IMG/VR virus record: IMGVR_UViG_3300028800_002447
Span: 1 to 39,686 of that record
Reading direction: 5' to 3' (one strand)
Length of the DNA: 39,686 nt
DNA from: a virus
Of the stretch, positions 38,389-39,686 are shown in pieces (positions within the stretch are counted from its first letter, which is position 1; every line of letters starts with the position of its first letter). Below the pieces are notes generated by a model. It was not told the DNA's origin and made no database searches. It worked only from the letters and a program-made list of their open reading frames with translations. A program made the translations under genes and the position numbers.

Positions 38389-38420
38389 GTCACTATAAAC
38401 AAAAATGTTTATAGTGACAA
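38389..38420 (-). promoter_or_regulatory. hicAB promoter and operator
   Basis: A perfect 13-bp inverted repeat (GTCACTATAAACA at 38389-38401 and its complement at 38406-38418) with a four-base spacer overlaps a strong minus-strand promoter. The -35 is TTGTCA (38415-38420, five of six), the spacer 17 bases, and the -10 TATAGT (38392-38397, five of six). Binding of HicB here would block RNA polymerase. Confidence 0.85.
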
Positions 38421-38483
38421 GGCTTTTCAGGTGGGTGTGCGACGAATCTGGCTATGATGAACGTTCGCCCTCTGGAGCTTCCT

Positions 38484-39161
38484 ATGTGCACGAACTATGC
38501 AGCCGCACGCCGCGACTACCTTTTCAGGCACTACGGTATTGAGCCGCCCGAAAGCCCCTGGCGAGACGAGATCTACAAGGATTACGCCGCGCCGATCATT
38601 CGTCGCGTTGAAGGCGAGAGACGTGCAGATCTTGCGACGTTCGGGATGGTTCCGCGCAAGCACATTCCCGATGGCGTGCGGGCATTCGATACGATGAATG
38701 CGCGGGCGGAGACGGTTAGGGAGCGGCGCAGTTTTAGCGGTGCGTGGAAAAAGCTGCAGCTCGCGTTGATTCCGTGCGAAGCGTTCTACGAACCGAACTA
38801 TGAAACCGGCAAGGCAGTGCGATGGCGCATCGGCATGGCAGACGGCGCACCGTTTGCCGTCGCTGGCCTCTGGCGGGAATGGAACGAGCCAGAAGGGAAA
38901 GCGTGGTCGTTCACGATGCTTACGGTCAACGCTGACCATCATCCGCTCATGAGGCAGTTCCATAAGCCAGGCGACGAGAAGCGTTCGGTCGTGATCGTGC
39001 CGCCCGGCGAATACTCCAGCTGGCTCGCGGCTCGATCTACCGATGAGGCCCGTTCGTTTCTCAACCTGTTCCCAGCTGAGGCGATGCAAGCCGTTGCGCA
39101 GCCCGCGCCGCCGCGAACGGCAAAGGCAGCGGCGAAGCCCCCGGGCGACGCGGTGTCGTGA
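38484..39161 (+). CDS. SRAP-domain abasic-site protein (YedK/HMCES family)
   Basis: 225 residues from ATG 38484 with TGGAG upstream; this start places the catalytic Cys at position 2 (MCTNYAAARRD), as the family requires after removal of Met. Other conserved features are AFDTMNARAETVRERRSF with the DNA-binding Asn (about residues 72-89), PCEAFYEP with the Glu near 107, and MLTVNADHHPLMRQFHKP with the conserved His. SRAP proteins link covalently to abasic sites in single-stranded DNA and protect replication forks. The Pro/Ala C-terminal tail is unusual but outside the domain. A TATGAT box lies at 38453-38458, but no matching -35 was found. Confidence 0.93.
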   Translation: MCTNYAAARRDYLFRHYGIEPPESPWRDEIYKDYAAPIIRRVEGERRADLATFGMVPRKHIPDGVRAFDTMNARAETVRERRSFSGAWKKLQLALIPCEAFYEPNYETGKAVRWRIGMADGAPFAVAGLWREWNEPEGKAWSFTMLTVNADHHPLMRQFHKPGDEKRSVVIVPPGEYSSWLAARSTDEARSFLNLFPAEAMQAVAQPAPPRTAKAAAKPPGDAVS

Positions 39162-39167
39162 CGTGCC

Positions 39168-39686
39168 TCATCGGCGATCGCCAGTGATCGGACCGATGCG
39201 CGCCATCTCCCGTTGTAGGCGCCTCCGGATGCGCGCGAGCGATCTTCGGGCATCGTCGATCGTCGCGCCATCCTTTCGCATGTACCAATACTCTTCTGAG
39301 GCGACCGCTTCGAGTTCGGCGATTGCATACCGCCCGGTCTGAATCTCCAGCGCGAGCCGGCGAACATCCTCGTGGGGGTGCTCGCTCCAAATGCGGCGCA
39401 GTTCCGCGTACAGTGGGGTGACGAAAGGCGGCAGACCGAAACGGGAGCGTTCGGCGCGCACGCGCCGCTCGCGTGTCCAGTCGACGTCGGCGGTGGGCGG
39501 CTCGACGGCGGGGCCGCTTGATCGATTGCGGTCACGGCGCGTGTGCTCGATCCGGTATGACCGTTGGTCGTCGTAAGCGTGCCAGTCCGTGCGCGCCTCG
39601 TCCTCGGTCATCCACAACGGCGTCTGCTCGAATCGGTTGGCAAATTCGTTCCAGTACGCCCAGCGGTACTCCCAAAGCGGCTCCAT
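39168..39686 (-). CDS. Hypothetical protein at window edge
   Basis: 172 residues. It starts with ATG at the last bases of the window, so the true start may lie here or further out. The N-terminus is aromatic (MEPLWEYRWAYWNEFANRF), the middle is arginine-rich and probably disordered, and residues about 120-165 form a charged helix (DARRSLARIRRRLQREMARI). No family recognised. It converges with the SRAP gene, with six bases between the stops. Confidence 0.6.
   Translation of the reverse strand: MEPLWEYRWAYWNEFANRFEQTPLWMTEDEARTDWHAYDDQRSYRIEHTRRDRNRSSGPAVEPPTADVDWTRERRVRAERSRFGLPPFVTPLYAELRRIWSEHPHEDVRRLALEIQTGRYAIAELEAVASEEYWYMRKDGATIDDARRSLARIRRRLQREMARIGPITGDRR

Overview
The window carries almost all of a lambda-like (siphovirus) prophage sitting beside one ordinary chromosomal gene. 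The high G+C content, the codon use and the kinds of small accessory genes suggest a Burkholderia-type betaproteobacterium. That assignment is inference from sequence character, since no 16S rRNA or other taxonomic marker is present. The chromosomal gene is a TRIC/YicG-type membrane protein at 1-645. The prophage starts somewhere between 646 and about 1000. No integrase is visible, so the other end of the element, with its integrase, probably lies beyond base 39686.

Layout. (1) 1088-5970, minus strand: a tightly coupled early operon of nine small genes with ATGA or TGATG junctions. It includes a ParB-like protein, a Lar-like zinc-ribbon protein, two small membrane proteins and a protein with an AT-hook. 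It is read from a strong promoter at 5998-6027 that is covered by two palindromic operators, and it ends at a hairpin-plus-T-run terminator at 1001-1024. (2) 6119-9475: the immunity and regulatory region. It holds an XRE repressor without a protease domain, a divergent Cro-like gene, a CII-type regulator and several small genes on both strands. A copy of the operator seen at 6001-6040 lies between the repressor and the Cro-like gene. (3) 9758-12478: a TOPRIM/VirE-type primase-helicase. (4) 12722-13755: a zinc-finger, Q-like antiterminator candidate, followed by a promoter, a leader of about 200 nt and a terminator. This matches the layout of lambda Q-pR'-tR'.

(5) 13789-33875, plus strand: the late operon in near-lambda order. 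It encodes terminase small and large subunits, gpW, portal, ClpP-type protease, gpD-like decoration protein, capsid, FII-like protein, tail terminator, tail tube, and G with a -1 frameshifted GT. These are followed by the tape measure, two tail-tip proteins, a repeat-rich fibre and a fibre accessory protein. Several intergenic gaps hold a hairpin plus T-run that runs straight into the next ribosome binding site. (6) 33957-35238: lysis genes (a 59-aa holin, a T4-type lysozyme, a membrane protein and a small lipoprotein). (7) 35239-39686: accessory genes. These are a lower-GC membrane ORF pair on opposite strands, a lipoprotein with a lipase-like hydrolase, a Dam-type adenine methyltransferase, and a hicA-hicB toxin-antitoxin pair with a perfect 13-bp operator palindrome. 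A SRAP abasic-site protein and an unrecognised gene at the window edge complete the region.

The most unusual signal not explained by genes is an 11-bp palindrome, AAAGTNACTTT. It occurs four times exactly and at least five more times with one mismatch, often at gene starts or junctions. Other points worth a look are the shared operator, the Q-type leader and terminator, the A-AAA-AAC frameshift, the DUF4214-like segment inside the tape measure, and the 120-bp repeats in the fibre.
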